DNA of 64,000 bases from an uncultured Anaerolineae bacterium (lineage in GTDB: Bacteria > Chloroflexota > Anaerolineae > Promineifilales > Promineifilaceae): positions 124,001 to 188,000 of the forward strand of contig CALEAD010000007.1 of the NCBI GenBank assembly GCA_937943625.1. The letters run 5' to 3'. Positions within the stretch are counted from its first letter, which is position 1; each line of letters starts with the position of its first letter. Positions 26,891-37,498 of the stretch are shown here, piece by piece. A program made the position numbers and the translations under genes. Below the pieces are notes generated by a model that was not told where the DNA came from, made no database searches, and worked only from the letters and a program-made list of their open reading frames with translations.

Positions 26891-26923
26891 GATTGGCAAT
26901 TGACAATTGCCAATTGACGATTG
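26891..26923. repeat. Iterated ATTGGCAATTGACAATTG word
   Basis: GATTGGCAATTGACAATTGC then CAATTGACGATTG fills the nuoH-nuoI junction. The same word class recurs at 57497-57536 and 61728-61762. Confidence 0.7.
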
Positions 26924-26942
26924 AATCTCTAGTCGCCTAAAT

Positions 26943-28049
26943 CTAACCGAAGAAAAAGGCGCGCATCATCTCGATTAGCGGGGTAAAAACGCCTTCTTCA
27001 TACAACACAATGCCCACGCCCACTAGGATAAAGTTCATCACAGAAATGGGCAGAAGCACCTTCCAGCCAAAGTTCATCAACTGATCGTAGCGCAAGCGCG
27101 GGAAGGTGGCGCGAATCCAGATCATCAGCACCAGGCCAATGATGATTTTGATGCTAATGTAGAGAAAACCGAGCGCCGGAACCTGGTCCACAAAAGGGCC
27201 GCGATAGCCGCCAAAGAAGAGGGTGGCAGCAATAGCGCTCAGCGAGGCCATCTTCATATACTCGGCCATGAAGAACATGCCAAAGCGCATGCCCCCATAC
27301 TCCACGTTGAAACCGGCCGACAGCTCTTGTTCCGCTTCCAGCAGGTCAAAAGGGGCGCGCTGCAGCTCCGCCAGCACGGCAATGGAAAAGACAATGGCCG
27401 CCACCGGCTGTAAAAAGACAAACCAGCCCCCTTTCTGTGCGGCGACGATCTCGCCCAGGTTCATCGAGTTTGCCAGCATAACGGGGATCAGCACCGAAAG
27501 CCCCATTGCCAGCTCGTAGCTAATCATCTGCGCCGAAGCGCGAATGCCGCCAAGCACGGCATATTTGCTGTTTGAGGCCCAGCCAGCCAGCACAATGCCA
27601 TAGACACCAACGGAAGTGATGGCCAGCACAAACAACACGGCCACGTTCAGCCCCGGCACGATGGCAAAGTAGTTGTATGGGTCGGGCACAAGCCAGGGAA
27701 CTTTGCCCGCCAGGGGAATGACGGCAAGGATGAGAATAGCAGGAATGACGGCCAGCATCGGGGCGAGGTTGTAAATAATCAGGTCTACACGGCCCGGGGT
27801 GATGTCTTCCTTAAAGAAGAGCTTCACGGCATCGGCAGCGGGCTGTAAAAAGCCGCCCAGGAGCTTGCGCTCTTTGCCGTCGCGGGTGGGAATGGGAATG
27901 TAGCCGGCGCGGTTGGGGCCAACGCGGTGCTGCAAGCGCGCCAACAGTTTGCGCTCTAGCAGGGTGGTGTAGGCAAAGCCGGTGATGAAGGCAAAGGTGA
28001 CGATGAAGCCGACAATCAGGGCGCGAAGGGCTATTTCACCAGGAGTCAT
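26943..28049 (-). CDS. nuoH: NADH-quinone oxidoreductase subunit H
   Basis: 368 residues with eight or nine transmembrane helices. LLERKLLARLQHRVGPNRAG, GWASNSKYAVLGGIRASAQM and SYELAMG are the conserved quinone-site loops, and IRATFPRLRYDQLMNFGWK is the C-terminal signature. It couples the hydrophilic arm to the membrane arm. Confidence 0.95.
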   Translation of the reverse strand: MTPGEIALRALIVGFIVTFAFITGFAYTTLLERKLLARLQHRVGPNRAGYIPIPTRDGKERKLLGGFLQPAADAVKLFFKEDITPGRVDLIIYNLAPMLAVIPAILILAVIPLAGKVPWLVPDPYNYFAIVPGLNVAVLFVLAITSVGVYGIVLAGWASNSKYAVLGGIRASAQMISYELAMGLSVLIPVMLANSMNLGEIVAAQKGGWFVFLQPVAAIVFSIAVLAELQRAPFDLLEAEQELSAGFNVEYGGMRFGMFFMAEYMKMASLSAIAATLFFGGYRGPFVDQVPALGFLYISIKIIIGLVLMIWIRATFPRLRYDQLMNFGWKVLLPISVMNFILVGVGIVLYEEGVFTPLIEMMRAFFFG

Positions 28050-28062
28050 GTCTTTTCTCTCA

Positions 28063-28100
28063 AGAAAGTGGTTAGTAGTTAGTGGTTAGTGATTGGTCGT
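28063..28100. repeat. Iterated AGTGGTTAGT word
   Basis: GTGGTTAGTAGTTAGTGGTT then AGTGATTGGTCGTTCG lies at the nuoG-nuoH junction, next to a family-2 repeat. Confidence 0.6.
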
Positions 28101-28126
28101 TCGTGTTGACGTTTATCTATCACTCG

Positions 28127-28186
28127 GCCACCGGCGTTTCTGCCGGCTGCCAATGTGGCGCGATTGGCCAAATCGCGTTACGGCAG
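28127..28186 (-). repeat. Family-2 palindromic repeat, copy 2 (inverted)
   Basis: The inverse reads GCCGTAACGCGATTTGGCC, AATCGCGCCAC, then TTGGCAGCCGGCAGAAACG, matching the copies at 8379 and 45414. It sits between nuoG and nuoH. Confidence 0.7.
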
Positions 28187-28251
28187 CAGGGGTTAGGGCA
28201 AATTTCACCAGACCCCAGTATCAAGACGGTCTCCAATCTCTAACTCTTACC

Positions 28252-30819
28252 TCACGACGATGCAAATTCTGCCACTCTGGTAATGTGGGCAACGGCCGTT
28301 CCCGGCTGATAGGGAATGGCGCGAATAAGGGCCAAACCCACTGGCGCATCTTCGCTGATGCGCAGCGTAGCCTGCACGTTGCCGCTGTTGACGGCGACGG
28401 TTACCGGCTCGCCATCTTGCAAAGCGAGGGCGTAAGCGTCCTGAGGATGCAGCAGCAGCGTCGGCTGCGCCAGGCGCGCCGCCAGCAGTTTGGTGTGGCG
28501 GTTGAGCGTGCCCGGCGTGTACAGCGCCGCTATCCGCATCAGCGTCAGGCCCTGGGGCACAGGCACTTCCACATCCGGCACAGCAAATGGCTCCTTGGGC
28601 GGTGTAATTGGCCACTGCTGCCCCAGCCCAGAACGGTTCTCGTAAGCCGTGCCGCCATAATACAGGTCTTCGCCGCCCACGTCTGGCCATTGCTTTGCCA
28701 CCTGCGCCAGGCTGCGGTAATCCATGCCCTTGTAGGGCTTAACCACTTTGGCTAGGTCGCGAAAGACCAGGCTGGCGGCAAAGGGCGCTTTACCCAGTCC
28801 CAACCGTTCGCCCATCTGCGCCAAAATTTGCCAGTCTGGGCGGCATTCGCCCACGGGGGTGATGGCCGGGTAGTAGCGCTGCACGCGGCGTTCACCACTG
28901 GTAAAGGTGCCTTCCCGTTCGGCCCAGCTTTGTGCAGGCAGCACGACGTCGGCCAAAGCGGCCGTTTGCGTGAGAAATAGCTCCTGCACCACCAGCAGTT
29001 TCAGCTGACCACGCCCGTCCATCAGGCCATCGCCCACCGGGTCGGCGCCCATGAGATAAAGGGCGCGAATTTCCCCGTTGGCCACGCCTGCGTACACGGC
29101 CGTTGCGTTGCGTCCGGGCGTCTTCACCGGCTTGTACCCCGGCTCAAAGGCGGGGTGAATGCCCATATCCCAGGCGCCCTGCGTGTTGTTGTGCGGCCAG
29201 ACGGGAATGAGGCCATTGTTGACGCGGCCAACGTGTCCGCTGCCGCCATTTTTTACCAGCAGCAAGTTGCCCAACAGGCGAGCAATGGCGTCACTCTCTT
29301 CATAGGTAATGCCCTCGGCGCCGTAGAAAATGGTAAGGTTGTTGGCCTTAACCAGCGCCTGCGCCGCAGCGACGATGGGATCATCACTTTGCTCTACCTC
29401 CACTTTAGCAGCGTTGAGCAGCCGGCGTATCGTCTCTACGGCCGTTCCTGGGGCGTAATGAATGGCAAAGGCCGCTTCGCGGTCCAGGCGCGTGGGGCGC
29501 GCGTTTAGTGTCACCAGCGTAGCGCCCCGTTTGGCCGCCTGGCGCGCGCGCAGCCACCAGACGGGCTCTTCCTCGTGCAAATCACAGGCAACCACCAGCA
29601 CCGCGTCCCCTACGCCCAGGCGCTGCGGGAGGTCATAGGTGGTGTCATTGACAACGCCCACCTGCGCCACTACGTCGCCGCCAGCCAGACGGCCGTTGGC
29701 TAGGTCTATGTGATTGCTCTTCAACCCTTGGCGGATCAGCTTTTGGAAGAGGAAGAAATCTTCATTGCTCATGCGGTCGCCGCTCAGGCCAGCAACGGCC
29801 GTACCGTCGAACCCCTTCAACTTTTGCGCCACAAATTCCAGCGCCTCATCCCAGGAAACGGGAATTAGGCTGCCGTTTTTGCGCAGCAGCGGCTGCGTCA
29901 GGCGCTCTGGCGCATCGGCAAAATGGTGCACAAAGCGGTCGCGATCAGAAATCCAGATTTCATTCACCAGCTCGTGCTGGCGCGGCATAATGCGCTTGAT
30001 CACCGTGCGCCCACCAGCGGCAGCCTCGATGCGCGTGCTAAAGGTCATGTTGCTGCCCGCCGGCCCATGTGGGGAGAGCGTTGCCACGGGCGTCAGCTCC
30101 CAGGGGCGCGCGCCAAAGCGAAAATCGGCCGTTGTCAACGCCCCTACCGGGCAAATATCCGTCGTATTCCCACTCCAATAGCTGTCAAAGCCGGGGTCAG
30201 ACATGGTGACAATTTCCAGGCTGCGCCCGCGATTGTGGAATTGCAGCACCGGGTCATCTACCACCTCATCCTGAAAACGCACACAGCGCCCGCACTGAAT
30301 GCAGCGTTCGCGGTCCAGGTAAATCAGTTCCCCCAGGGGCACGTGCTTGGCCAGCTTCATCTTGTCCGTAAATTCCATGCGCGTGTCGCCCTTGCCGTGC
30401 GCCATGGTCAGGTTTTGCAGCGGGCACTCGCCCCCCTTATCGCAAATGGGGCAATCCAACGGGTGGCTGCTGAGAATAAATTCGATGATGGCTTCGCGCC
30501 CCTCCCTGACAAAAGGCGTGTTGGTGCGCACCACCATGCCAGGGCTGACCTGCACCGTGCAGGCGGTTTGCAGGTTACGGCCGAAATTGATCTGCGGCGT
30601 GCCGTCGGGGTTGCGCAACAGTTCACCAGTTGCGCGGTCGCGCACGGGCAGGCCAATTTCTACCAGGCACATGCGGCACATGCCTACGGGGGTCATTTTG
30701 GGGTGGTAGCAAAAAACGGGAATGTCGTTGCCAATGCGCTTGGCGGCGTCTACCACCAGCGTGCCCTTGGGGACGTTTACTTCTACGCCGTCTATGGTTA
30801 TTGTGACCAGATCACTCAT
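28252..30819 (-). CDS. nuoG: NADH-quinone oxidoreductase subunit G
   Basis: 855 residues from MSDLVTIT; the upstream frame runs through a repeat and is rejected, and AAGAGAG lies five bases before the ATG. The N-terminal 2Fe-2S ligands are in FCYHPKMTPVGMCRMCLVEI, the N5 cluster is in HPLDCPICDKGGECPLQNL, and the N4-type site is in CIQCGRCVRFQDEVV with TTDICPVGALTT. A molybdopterin-oxidoreductase-like C-terminal half follows, normally without metal cofactor. It carries electrons from NuoF toward NuoI. A tail of about 20 residues repeats VTRVAEFASS-type unstructured sequence. Confidence 0.94.
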   Translation of the reverse strand: MSDLVTITIDGVEVNVPKGTLVVDAAKRIGNDIPVFCYHPKMTPVGMCRMCLVEIGLPVRDRATGELLRNPDGTPQINFGRNLQTACTVQVSPGMVVRTNTPFVREGREAIIEFILSSHPLDCPICDKGGECPLQNLTMAHGKGDTRMEFTDKMKLAKHVPLGELIYLDRERCIQCGRCVRFQDEVVDDPVLQFHNRGRSLEIVTMSDPGFDSYWSGNTTDICPVGALTTADFRFGARPWELTPVATLSPHGPAGSNMTFSTRIEAAAGGRTVIKRIMPRQHELVNEIWISDRDRFVHHFADAPERLTQPLLRKNGSLIPVSWDEALEFVAQKLKGFDGTAVAGLSGDRMSNEDFFLFQKLIRQGLKSNHIDLANGRLAGGDVVAQVGVVNDTTYDLPQRLGVGDAVLVVACDLHEEEPVWWLRARQAAKRGATLVTLNARPTRLDREAAFAIHYAPGTAVETIRRLLNAAKVEVEQSDDPIVAAAQALVKANNLTIFYGAEGITYEESDAIARLLGNLLLVKNGGSGHVGRVNNGLIPVWPHNNTQGAWDMGIHPAFEPGYKPVKTPGRNATAVYAGVANGEIRALYLMGADPVGDGLMDGRGQLKLLVVQELFLTQTAALADVVLPAQSWAEREGTFTSGERRVQRYYPAITPVGECRPDWQILAQMGERLGLGKAPFAASLVFRDLAKVVKPYKGMDYRSLAQVAKQWPDVGGEDLYYGGTAYENRSGLGQQWPITPPKEPFAVPDVEVPVPQGLTLMRIAALYTPGTLNRHTKLLAARLAQPTLLLHPQDAYALALQDGEPVTVAVNSGNVQATLRISEDAPVGLALIRAIPYQPGTAVAHITRVAEFASS

Positions 30820-30823
30820 GTTT

Positions 30824-30862
30824 GCTCTCTTAAAAATGACCGCCGACCGCCGACGGCCGTCT
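30824..30862 (-). repeat. Family-1 repeat, copy 6 (one arm) joined to the nuoG ribosome-binding site
   Basis: On the minus strand, GGCGGTCGGCGGTCATTTTT then AAGAGAG leads directly into the nuoG start. Only one arm of the element is present. Confidence 0.7.
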
Positions 30863-30869
30863 GTAAGTG

Positions 30870-30975
30870 TAGCCCAGGTTGCCAAACCTGGTTGGTATGC
30901 GCAGGTTTGATAACCTACGTTACGTTTTCACTCGTGGTGGTGCGCCCACGCATGAGGTCTCCCTTGAAAATAAGC
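30870..30975 (-). repeat. Family-3 repeat, copy 1 (with Shine-Dalgarno and a 12-codon mini-ORF)
   Basis: The minus strand reads TATTTTCAAGGGAGACCTC, then ATG (30953), a 12-residue frame (MRGRTTTSENVT) ending at 30915, and palindromic AACCTACGTT/GCGCAGGTTT segments. It aligns with 45221-45345. It lies in the nuoF-nuoG gap, oriented with the operon. Confidence 0.65.
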
Positions 30976-31063
30976 GCAAACGGCCGATCTCTGACCAGCT
31001 AACCTGCGTTACGCTTTTATCCATGGGGTTAGCCAACGGCCGTTTCTATGCCTGAATCACCCA

Positions 31064-32302
31064 TCACTTTGCCAGTTTGGCGCGGTATTCTTGCGGAAAA
31101 TGCGCCAGCGTAGACAAGACCGGACTGACGGCAAACTCACCCAGGGCGCACAGCGTCTTCCCCTTAATCTGCTGCGCCACACTTTGCAGCGTGTCCACAT
31201 CCTTCTGGCTACCGTGCCCCTCATAGATACGATGCAACACCTTCTCCATCCAGAACGTGCCCTCGCGGCAAGGCGTGCATTTGCCGCACGACTCATGCTT
31301 AAAGAAGTGCGTCATCTTCTGCGCCGCCCACACCATATCCACCGTCTCATCCATCACAATCACCGAGGCCGACCCCATAACCGAGCCAAAGGGGGTTAGT
31401 CCCTCATAGGTCAGCGGCGCATCCAACGCCTTCTCCGTAATGACCGGGCCAGACCCCCCACTGGGCAGCAGCGCCTTAAACTTCTTGCCCCCGCGCATTC
31501 CGCCCGCCATCTCAATCAACTGGCGGTAGGTAACACCCATTTCCACTTCATAATTGCCCGGCTTTTCCACATGGCCACTCATGCAGACAATTTTAGGGCC
31601 GGGGCTTTGCGGCGTGCCCATGCTTTTATACCAGTCAGCGCCGTTTATGATGATGGGCGGCACGTTTGCCAGCGTTTCTGTGTTGTTGACCACCGTTGGC
31701 TTACCGTACAGCCCTTCAATGGCCGGGAATGGGGGCTTTGACCAAGGTTGCCCCAGCTCTCCTTCCAGAGACTTGATCAGCGCCGTCTCTTCGCCACAGA
31801 TGTAGGCGCCCGCACCGTAGTGGCAGTAAAAGTCCACGCTAAAGCCGCTGCCTAAAATGTTCTGGCCAATCAACCCAGCCGCGTAAGCCTCTTGCAGCGC
31901 CTCTTCAAAGGCATGCGCAGCGTCCATGTACTCACCGCGAAAGTAATTGTAAACCGTTTTGGCGCCAATGGCATAGGCGGCAATGAGCGCCCCCTCAATA
32001 ACCTGATGCGGATTGTATTCGCACAACTCGCGGTCTTTGAACGTGCCGGTTTCTGATTCATCGGTATTGATGATGACGTATTTGTCACCCGGCGCTTTGG
32101 GGATGAAGCTCCACTTAACACCGGTAGGGAAGCCGGCACCACCGCGCCCGCGCAAGCTGGAATCGCGCACAATTTGGATCACCTCATCAGGGGTGTGTTC
32201 GCTTAGCGCCTTTTGTAGCGCCTGATAACCACCATGCGCACGGTAAACGTCTAGCTTGTGTATGCCGGGAATGTCCCGGTGACGCAGAAGAATGTGTGTC
32301 AT
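31064..32302 (-). CDS. nuoF: NADH-quinone oxidoreductase subunit F
   Basis: 412 residues. It binds NADH and FMN and carries cluster N3. [15 protein letters not shown] is the nucleotide/FMN-binding glycine-rich loop, [14 protein letters not shown] lies nearby, [15 protein letters not shown] is conserved, and the 4Fe-4S ligands are in [17 protein letters not shown]. It is the electron entry point of complex I, so the enzyme uses NADH rather than a ferredoxin-only input. Confidence 0.95.
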   Translation of the reverse strand: MTHILLRHRDIPGIHKLDVYRAHGGYQALQKALSEHTPDEVIQIVRDSSLRGRGGAGFPTGVKWSFIPKAPGDKYVIINTDESETGTFKDRELCEYNPHQVIEGALIAAYAIGAKTVYNYFRGEYMDAAHAFEEALQEAYAAGLIGQNILGSGFSVDFYCHYGAGAYICGEETALIKSLEGELGQPWSKPPFPAIEGLYGKPTVVNNTETLANVPPIIINGADWYKSMGTPQSPGPKIVCMSGHVEKPGNYEVEMGVTYRQLIEMAGGMRGGKKFKALLPSGGSGPVITEKALDAPLTYEGLTPFGSVMGSASVIVMDETVDMVWAAQKMTHFFKHESCGKCTPCREGTFWMEKVLHRIYEGHGSQKDVDTLQSVAQQIKGKTLCALGEFAVSPVLSTLAHFPQEYRAKLAK

Positions 32303-32373
32303 TCCTGACCTCTAGGGAGAGTAGTAAGGTAGAGCGTGAGGATTACTTACTCTCCACGCTCTAAACTCTGATT

Positions 32374-32907
32374 TTACGATTTTGCGGCATGGGCAATCAT
32401 TTGCGGGACAACGGCCGTTTTCTGCTCACCCGCCTCAGCCTCCGCACGCAGCCGCGCCAGCAGCGCCTCAAACTTTGCCTCGTCCAGATGCTCTTCAAAC
32501 TTCAGGTTACATTGCAGCATTGGCGCGCGGTCACATGCCCCCAGGCACATCACCGTTTTCAGCGTAAACAGGCCATCGGCCGTTGTGCCATCCACAGGAA
32601 TGCCCAGCTTTTGCGTTGCCATCTCCACAAACTCATCGGCGCCGCGCAGCGCACATGCTAAGTCATTACAAATTTCCAGCACATACCGTCCGACCGGCTC
32701 CTCATAGTACAGCGAATAAAAGCCAGCCAGCGACAACACATGCGTCGGGTCTAAGCCCAAAATGCTCGCCACCTCGCGCATTGCTTCCTGGCTCATATAG
32801 CCATACTCATGCTGTGCCAGGTGCATCAGCGGCAACACGGCCGATTTTTTCGTGGGGAACCGCGCCAAAATTCCTTCAATCTCTTTAGCATACTTTTCTG
32901 CGATCAA
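32374..32907 (-). CDS. nuoE: NADH-quinone oxidoreductase subunit E
   Basis: 177 residues if it starts at the TTG at 32907, which has GAGGT five bases upstream (MIAEKYAKEIEG). A longer reading to 32958 has no ribosome-binding site. The thioredoxin-like 2Fe-2S ligands are in EICNDLACALRGAD and VMCLGACDRAP. ALPLMHLAQ-type and YGYMSQEAMREVA helices precede them. It is a partner of NuoF. Confidence 0.92.
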   Translation of the reverse strand: MIAEKYAKEIEGILARFPTKKSAVLPLMHLAQHEYGYMSQEAMREVASILGLDPTHVLSLAGFYSLYYEEPVGRYVLEICNDLACALRGADEFVEMATQKLGIPVDGTTADGLFTLKTVMCLGACDRAPMLQCNLKFEEHLDEAKFEALLARLRAEAEAGEQKTAVVPQMIAHAAKS

Positions 32908-32963
32908 AGTGTACCTCGTTGGAAAAGCTAATTGAGTTGGTTGGCAAACAGCAAACAACCCCT

Positions 32964-34214
32964 CTATCTATCTATCTCACCCAACACAATATCAATCGAG
33001 CCAATAATCGCCACCAGGTCGGCGACAAAAAGATTCTTCGCCATCTTAGGCAGCGAAGCCAGGTTGACATAAGACGGGGCACGAAAATGCACACGCGCCG
33101 GTTTCGGGCCGCCATCGCCGCGCAAATAGCAGGCAAACTCACCCCGCGGCGACTCCACACTCTGGTAGACAAAACCTTTCGGCGCTTTGAATCCTTCCGT
33201 CCACAGCTTAAAGTGGTGAATCACCGCCTCCATGCTGGTGCCTAACTCAGAGCGGGGGGGCGGCACAATTTTGCGGTCATCACTGTTCACCGGACCATCT
33301 GGAAGTTTATCTAGCGCCTGATGCAAAATGCGCATACTCTGGCGGAACTCCTCCAGGCGCACCAGGTAGCGCGTGTACACATCGCCATCCGTCATCACCG
33401 GCACGTCAAACTCATACTGCTCATAGCCAGAATAAGGCTGCGCCTTGCGAATATCCCAGTTGACGCCAGAAGCGCGCAAACTGGGGCCAGTCAGCCCCCA
33501 GGCAATGGCATCTTCGGCGGAAATAACACCTATCCCTTTAGTGCGGCGCAGGAAGATGGGGTTGTGTGTCAGCAGCGCCTCATAATCAGCCAGGCGCGCG
33601 GGAAAGAAATCCAGGAAGTGGCGCACAGCCGGCACAAACTCTTCTGGCAAATCGCGCCACACGCCGCCAGGACGGAAATAGCTGACCATCATGCGCTGAC
33701 CGGAAACCATCTCGAACAGGTCGAGAATGTACTCGCGCTCGCGGAAGCAGTAGAGGAAAACGGTCATGGCTGCCAGGTCCAGGGCGTGCGTGCCCAGCCA
33801 GACCAGGTGGCTGCTGATGCGCGCCAGCTCGGTGAGAATGACGCGGATGGCCTGGGCGCGCGGGGGCGGCTCGATGCCGAGCAGCTTTTCTACAGCCATG
33901 ATGTAGCCCAGGTTGTTGGACATGGGGGAGAGGTAGTCCATGCGGTCGGTCATGACCAGCGCCTTGGTGTAAGTTTTGGACTCCATGCTCTTTTCGATGC
34001 CGGTGTGCAAGAAGCCAATGTCCGGCGCCAAATTGACGACGGTTTCGCCATCTAGCTCTACCAGCAAGCGCAACACGCCATGCGTGCTGGGGTGCTGTGG
34101 CCCCATGCTGAGCAGCATGTGCTCTTCGGCATCCATGATCTCCATGCCGGTACCCACTTTGGCGCGCAGCTCTTCGATCGTCAATTCTTGAACGGTATCA
34201 CTTCTAGTTAACAT
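32964..34214 (-). CDS. nuoD: NADH-quinone oxidoreductase subunit D
   Basis: 416 residues. SMGPQHPSTHGVLRLLVELD and IGFLHTGIEKSMESKTY form the quinone-binding pocket (His and Tyr region), and the C-terminus ends SIDIVLGEIDR as expected. It sits at the junction of the two arms and works with NuoB to reduce quinone. Confidence 0.95.
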   Translation of the reverse strand: MLTRSDTVQELTIEELRAKVGTGMEIMDAEEHMLLSMGPQHPSTHGVLRLLVELDGETVVNLAPDIGFLHTGIEKSMESKTYTKALVMTDRMDYLSPMSNNLGYIMAVEKLLGIEPPPRAQAIRVILTELARISSHLVWLGTHALDLAAMTVFLYCFREREYILDLFEMVSGQRMMVSYFRPGGVWRDLPEEFVPAVRHFLDFFPARLADYEALLTHNPIFLRRTKGIGVISAEDAIAWGLTGPSLRASGVNWDIRKAQPYSGYEQYEFDVPVMTDGDVYTRYLVRLEEFRQSMRILHQALDKLPDGPVNSDDRKIVPPPRSELGTSMEAVIHHFKLWTEGFKAPKGFVYQSVESPRGEFACYLRGDGGPKPARVHFRAPSYVNLASLPKMAKNLFVADLVAIIGSIDIVLGEIDR

Positions 34215-34304
34215 AATCTATTATCCATTGTCCATCACCCATTGTCCGTAATTGGTTGTCCATAATCCGTTATTTGTTTACGGCTCACAGCTTACGGCTC
34301 ACGG

Positions 34305-34823
34305 CTAATCCCTGGCGTAAGGTTTTTTGGCGTCAATGGCTTCCCAGTTGAAGGAGAACTGGACTTCTTCGTAGCCCAGGGGGTAATCTTTGCGCAAGGG
34401 GTGCCCCTGCCAATCTTCGGGCAAGAAGAGGCGGCGTAGGCTGTTGTTGCCCTTAAAACGGATGCCCATCAGGTCCCACACTTCCATTTCCAGCCACGTG
34501 CCCACCGGCCAGACGGTACCGACGGTTTCTGGCCCTTCGTCGGGGTCTTCGACGTTGACGCGCAGGCGCAAGCGGTGGTTGAAGGGGATGGAGTAGAGGT
34601 GGTAGTTGACAGCAAAGCGGGGGAATTCGGGCAACATGTCGTCGGCGCAAATGTCTGAGAGGAAGTTGTATTGCAACGCTGGGTCGTCGCGCAGCAGGCG
34701 ACACACGGCCGTTAATTGTTGTGGCTGAATGTAAAGCGTTTTTTCGCCGCGAAAATCGAGCTCTTCCTCGATGGCGTCGGGGAAAACGGCCGTAATCTTT
34801 TCTACAACCAGCTTATCGCGCAT
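34305..34823 (-). CDS. nuoC: NADH-quinone oxidoreductase subunit C
   Basis: 172 residues from the ATG at 34823, which shares its A with the nuoB TGA. FLSDICADDML, VNYHLYSIPFNHRLRLRVNV and ERE-like WLEMEVWDLMGIRFKGN, then RLFLPEDWQGHPLRKDYPLG, are the family signature. It is a structural subunit of the peripheral arm. Confidence 0.94.
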   Translation of the reverse strand: MRDKLVVEKITAVFPDAIEEELDFRGEKTLYIQPQQLTAVCRLLRDDPALQYNFLSDICADDMLPEFPRFAVNYHLYSIPFNHRLRLRVNVEDPDEGPETVGTVWPVGTWLEMEVWDLMGIRFKGNNSLRRLFLPEDWQGHPLRKDYPLGYEEVQFSFNWEAIDAKKPYARD

Positions 34824-35305
34824 CACGCCCAATCCTTTAGTTTTTCGCCGCGCACCTTCTCGTGCAGCGCCATAATGCCATTGATCAACGCTTCTGGGCG
34901 CGGTGGACAGCCAGCCACATACACATCCACCGGCACAATTTCATCCACGCCCTGCACAATGGCATAGTTGTTAAAAATGCCACCACAAGAAGCGCAGTCG
35001 CCCATGGCAATTACCCATTTAGGCGCAGCCATCTGGTCATACAGGCGGCGCACCACCGGTGCCATTTTGCGCGACACGCGCCCGGCAACAATCATCAGGT
35101 CAGACTGGCGCGGCGACGGCCGATTCAGCTCCATACCAAAGCGCGAAGCATCATAATGAGACGCCTGCGACGACATCATCTCAATGGCGCAGCAAGCCAG
35201 GCCAAACAGCAGCGGCCACATGGCGTTGGTGCGCCCCCAGTTGACCACATCTTCCAGACGATAGGTGACGATGCCCATCGTGCCCAATTTTTGTTCTATT
35301 CCCAT
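34823..35305 (-). CDS. nuoB: NADH-quinone oxidoreductase subunit B
   Basis: 160 residues. Cluster N2 ligands are the tandem cysteines in [13 protein letters not shown], with further cysteines in [10 protein letters not shown] and [11 protein letters not shown]. It is the last Fe-S cluster before quinone. It overlaps nuoA by 10 nt and nuoC by 1 nt, so the three are tightly coupled. Confidence 0.95.
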   Translation of the reverse strand: MGIEQKLGTMGIVTYRLEDVVNWGRTNAMWPLLFGLACCAIEMMSSQASHYDASRFGMELNRPSPRQSDLMIVAGRVSRKMAPVVRRLYDQMAAPKWVIAMGDCASCGGIFNNYAIVQGVDEIVPVDVYVAGCPPRPEALINGIMALHEKVRGEKLKDWA

Positions 35306-35670
35306 TCAAGCACTCCTTTTTTCCATACCCAGAGATCGCCCAGGATAAAAAGCGCCATAAAGATCAGCATAACCACCAGGCCATAAACACCCAAACGGCG
35401 AAAACTCATTGCCCAGGGCACCAGCAAAATAATGTCTACGTCAAAGAGGATAAAGAGAACGGCAATGCGGTAAAACTTCACCGGCAGGCGGCGCTGCGCC
35501 TCGCCAATGGCAACCATACCAGATTCATACGGAAGGGCCTGGCGCGCAGACGGCCGTTTCGGGCCTAAATTCAGCGACAAAATGGGCAGCAAGATGGCAA
35601 AAAAAACGGCAATGCCCAACAGCACCGCCAGGGGAAGGTAATCAATCAAGATTGGGTTCGTCATAAGCAC
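35296..35670 (-). CDS. nuoA: NADH-quinone oxidoreductase subunit A
   Basis: 124 residues with three transmembrane helices. [20 protein letters not shown] and [13 protein letters not shown] are diagnostic. The start is a GTG at 35670 (GAGGT five bases upstream) or an ATG at 35664. It is the first gene of the nuo operon; no clear promoter was picked in the 127 nt before it. Confidence 0.94.
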   Translation of the reverse strand: MLMTNPILIDYLPLAVLLGIAVFFAILLPILSLNLGPKRPSARQALPYESGMVAIGEAQRRLPVKFYRIAVLFILFDVDIILLVPWAMSFRRLGVYGLVVMLIFMALFILGDLWVWKKGVLEWE

Positions 35671-35797
35671 CGTTCACCTCAAGGCAGTATTCACCTGTGC
35701 ATTTTATCACAGGCCAGGCGACAGGGGCAAAGCGGGATGAGGCGGGTGAGCCGTTAGCAATCAGCCACAAGCGTCGAATCATTTATCGCCATACTTT

Positions 35798-37486
35798 TCA
35801 GGTCAAATAGTCCCGCAGCGACTTACTGCGGCTGGGGTGGCGCAATTTACGCAGCGCCTTGGCCTCAATCTGGCGAATGCGCTCGCGCGTGACGCCAAAA
35901 CTCTTGCCGACTTCTTCCAGAGTGTGGTCTTTGCCATCATTCAGGCCAAAGCGCATCTCCAGCACCTCACGCTCCCGCTCACTGAGATAGCTGAGCACAT
36001 TGCGAATTTGCTCGCGCAACAGCTCCTTCGAGGCCGCATCTACCGGCTCTACCACACTTTCATCTTCGATAAAGTCACCCAGCTCAGTGGAGTCATCGCT
36101 GTTGCCTACCGGCGTTTCCAGGGACATGGGATCCATGGAAATGCGCAAAATATCGCGCACTTTGCTCACAGCCTGCCGCCATTTGCGCCCCAGTATCGGG
36201 TCCAAAATATGCTGCGCCTCCAGCGAAGCTTTGATCTGCTCCGACTCTTCGGGCGTGAGGAAGCTCAACTCCAGCGCCAGCTCCTCCACGGAGGGTTCGT
36301 GCCCCAGTTTTTGCACCAGGTCGCGCTGCACGCGCACAATCTTGTTGATCGTCTCGAACATGTGCACGGGAATGCGAATGGTGCGTGCCTGGTCGGCAAT
36401 AGCGCGGCTGACGGCCTGCCGAATCCACCAGGTGGCGTAGGTGCTGAATTTGTACCCCTTGGTGTGGTCAAACTTTTCTACGGCGCGCAACAGGCCGACG
36501 TTACCCTCTTGCACCAGGTCTAGCAGCTGGATGCCGCGCCCCATGTAACGCTTGGCCACGCTCACAACCAGACGCAAATTGGCGCGCGTCAGGTTGACTT
36601 TGGCTTCTTCGGCCAGGTTGTAGATGAGGAACTCGTTCACCTTTAAGGCGATGTTGGCGTCGCTCATCCAGGTACGAAAGGTTTCTTCATCGGGTAGTTG
36701 GCCCCATTCTTTGTAGAATTCGCGTAGCTGCTGCACAAGCTGTGGCGGCAACAGGTAAACGGCCGTAAACACAGCAAAGCAGTTATTAGCCAGCTCTGTC
36801 CATGCCTCATCCTGGCCCCAGTTGCCGTTATTCAAATAATGGCGCAAATAGGAAGTGGTATTTGCATCCCACCCCTTGCGTAACTGTTGCGCCTCTTCCA
36901 CCAACGGCAAAAATTCGATTGGCTCTACTTGCAGGTCATGGCTGGCTTGCAACACATTGTACCAGCTTTGGCGCAGCGAGCTGTAATTGGTCAGCATGGC
37001 GTGCAACCGACGCGCTTCTTGCGCTTGCTCATCTTCACCCCAATCCCCGGCCTCGGCTTTTAGCCGCTCCAACGTGTTCACCGCCGAAAGCTGTGTCGAG
37101 AGCCAAATTTCCTGCTCGGCGGCCAACAAGGGAACCTGACCAATTTCGCGCAGGTAGGTATGGACGGGGTCATCTTCTACCTCCAGGCCCCCGTAGGTCT
37201 CTTCGTCCTCTTCCAGCAGGTCATCATCAAAACCGTTTATCAGGCCGGTACCTTCGCTAAAGTCGTCAATGGTTTTGCCGCTGGCAGAGACAATTTGCAC
37301 ATTGAGCTTTTGCAACTGCGCATAAAGCCGATCAGCCTGCTCTTCACTAGCAGAAGCCAGGATAGCCTGCATCTCCGCTTCGCTGATGACGCGCGTGCGA
37401 CGGGCTTTTTTGACCAGGGCTTCAATGTCTAGCCCCTCAAACTCTTCTTCCAGTTCTCCGTTTTCTAGTTCTGGTTCAAAGTCCAT
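35798..37486 (-). CDS. rpoD: RNA polymerase primary sigma factor (sigma-70)
   Basis: 562 residues. Region 1.2 is in [17 protein letters not shown]. Regions 2.1-2.4 are in [40 protein letters not shown] and [20 protein letters not shown], followed by [14 protein letters not shown]. Region 4 ends [24 protein letters not shown] sequence and [10 protein letters not shown]. These are the marks of a group 1 housekeeping sigma factor. It lies 12 nt downstream of dnaG, the usual macromolecular-synthesis order without rpsU. Confidence 0.93.
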   Translation of the reverse strand: MDFEPELENGELEEEFEGLDIEALVKKARRTRVISEAEMQAILASASEEQADRLYAQLQKLNVQIVSASGKTIDDFSEGTGLINGFDDDLLEEDEETYGGLEVEDDPVHTYLREIGQVPLLAAEQEIWLSTQLSAVNTLERLKAEAGDWGEDEQAQEARRLHAMLTNYSSLRQSWYNVLQASHDLQVEPIEFLPLVEEAQQLRKGWDANTTSYLRHYLNNGNWGQDEAWTELANNCFAVFTAVYLLPPQLVQQLREFYKEWGQLPDEETFRTWMSDANIALKVNEFLIYNLAEEAKVNLTRANLRLVVSVAKRYMGRGIQLLDLVQEGNVGLLRAVEKFDHTKGYKFSTYATWWIRQAVSRAIADQARTIRIPVHMFETINKIVRVQRDLVQKLGHEPSVEELALELSFLTPEESEQIKASLEAQHILDPILGRKWRQAVSKVRDILRISMDPMSLETPVGNSDDSTELGDFIEDESVVEPVDAASKELLREQIRNVLSYLSEREREVLEMRFGLNDGKDHTLEEVGKSFGVTRERIRQIEAKALRKLRHPSRSKSLRDYLT

Positions 37487-37498
37487 ATCTCCCTATCT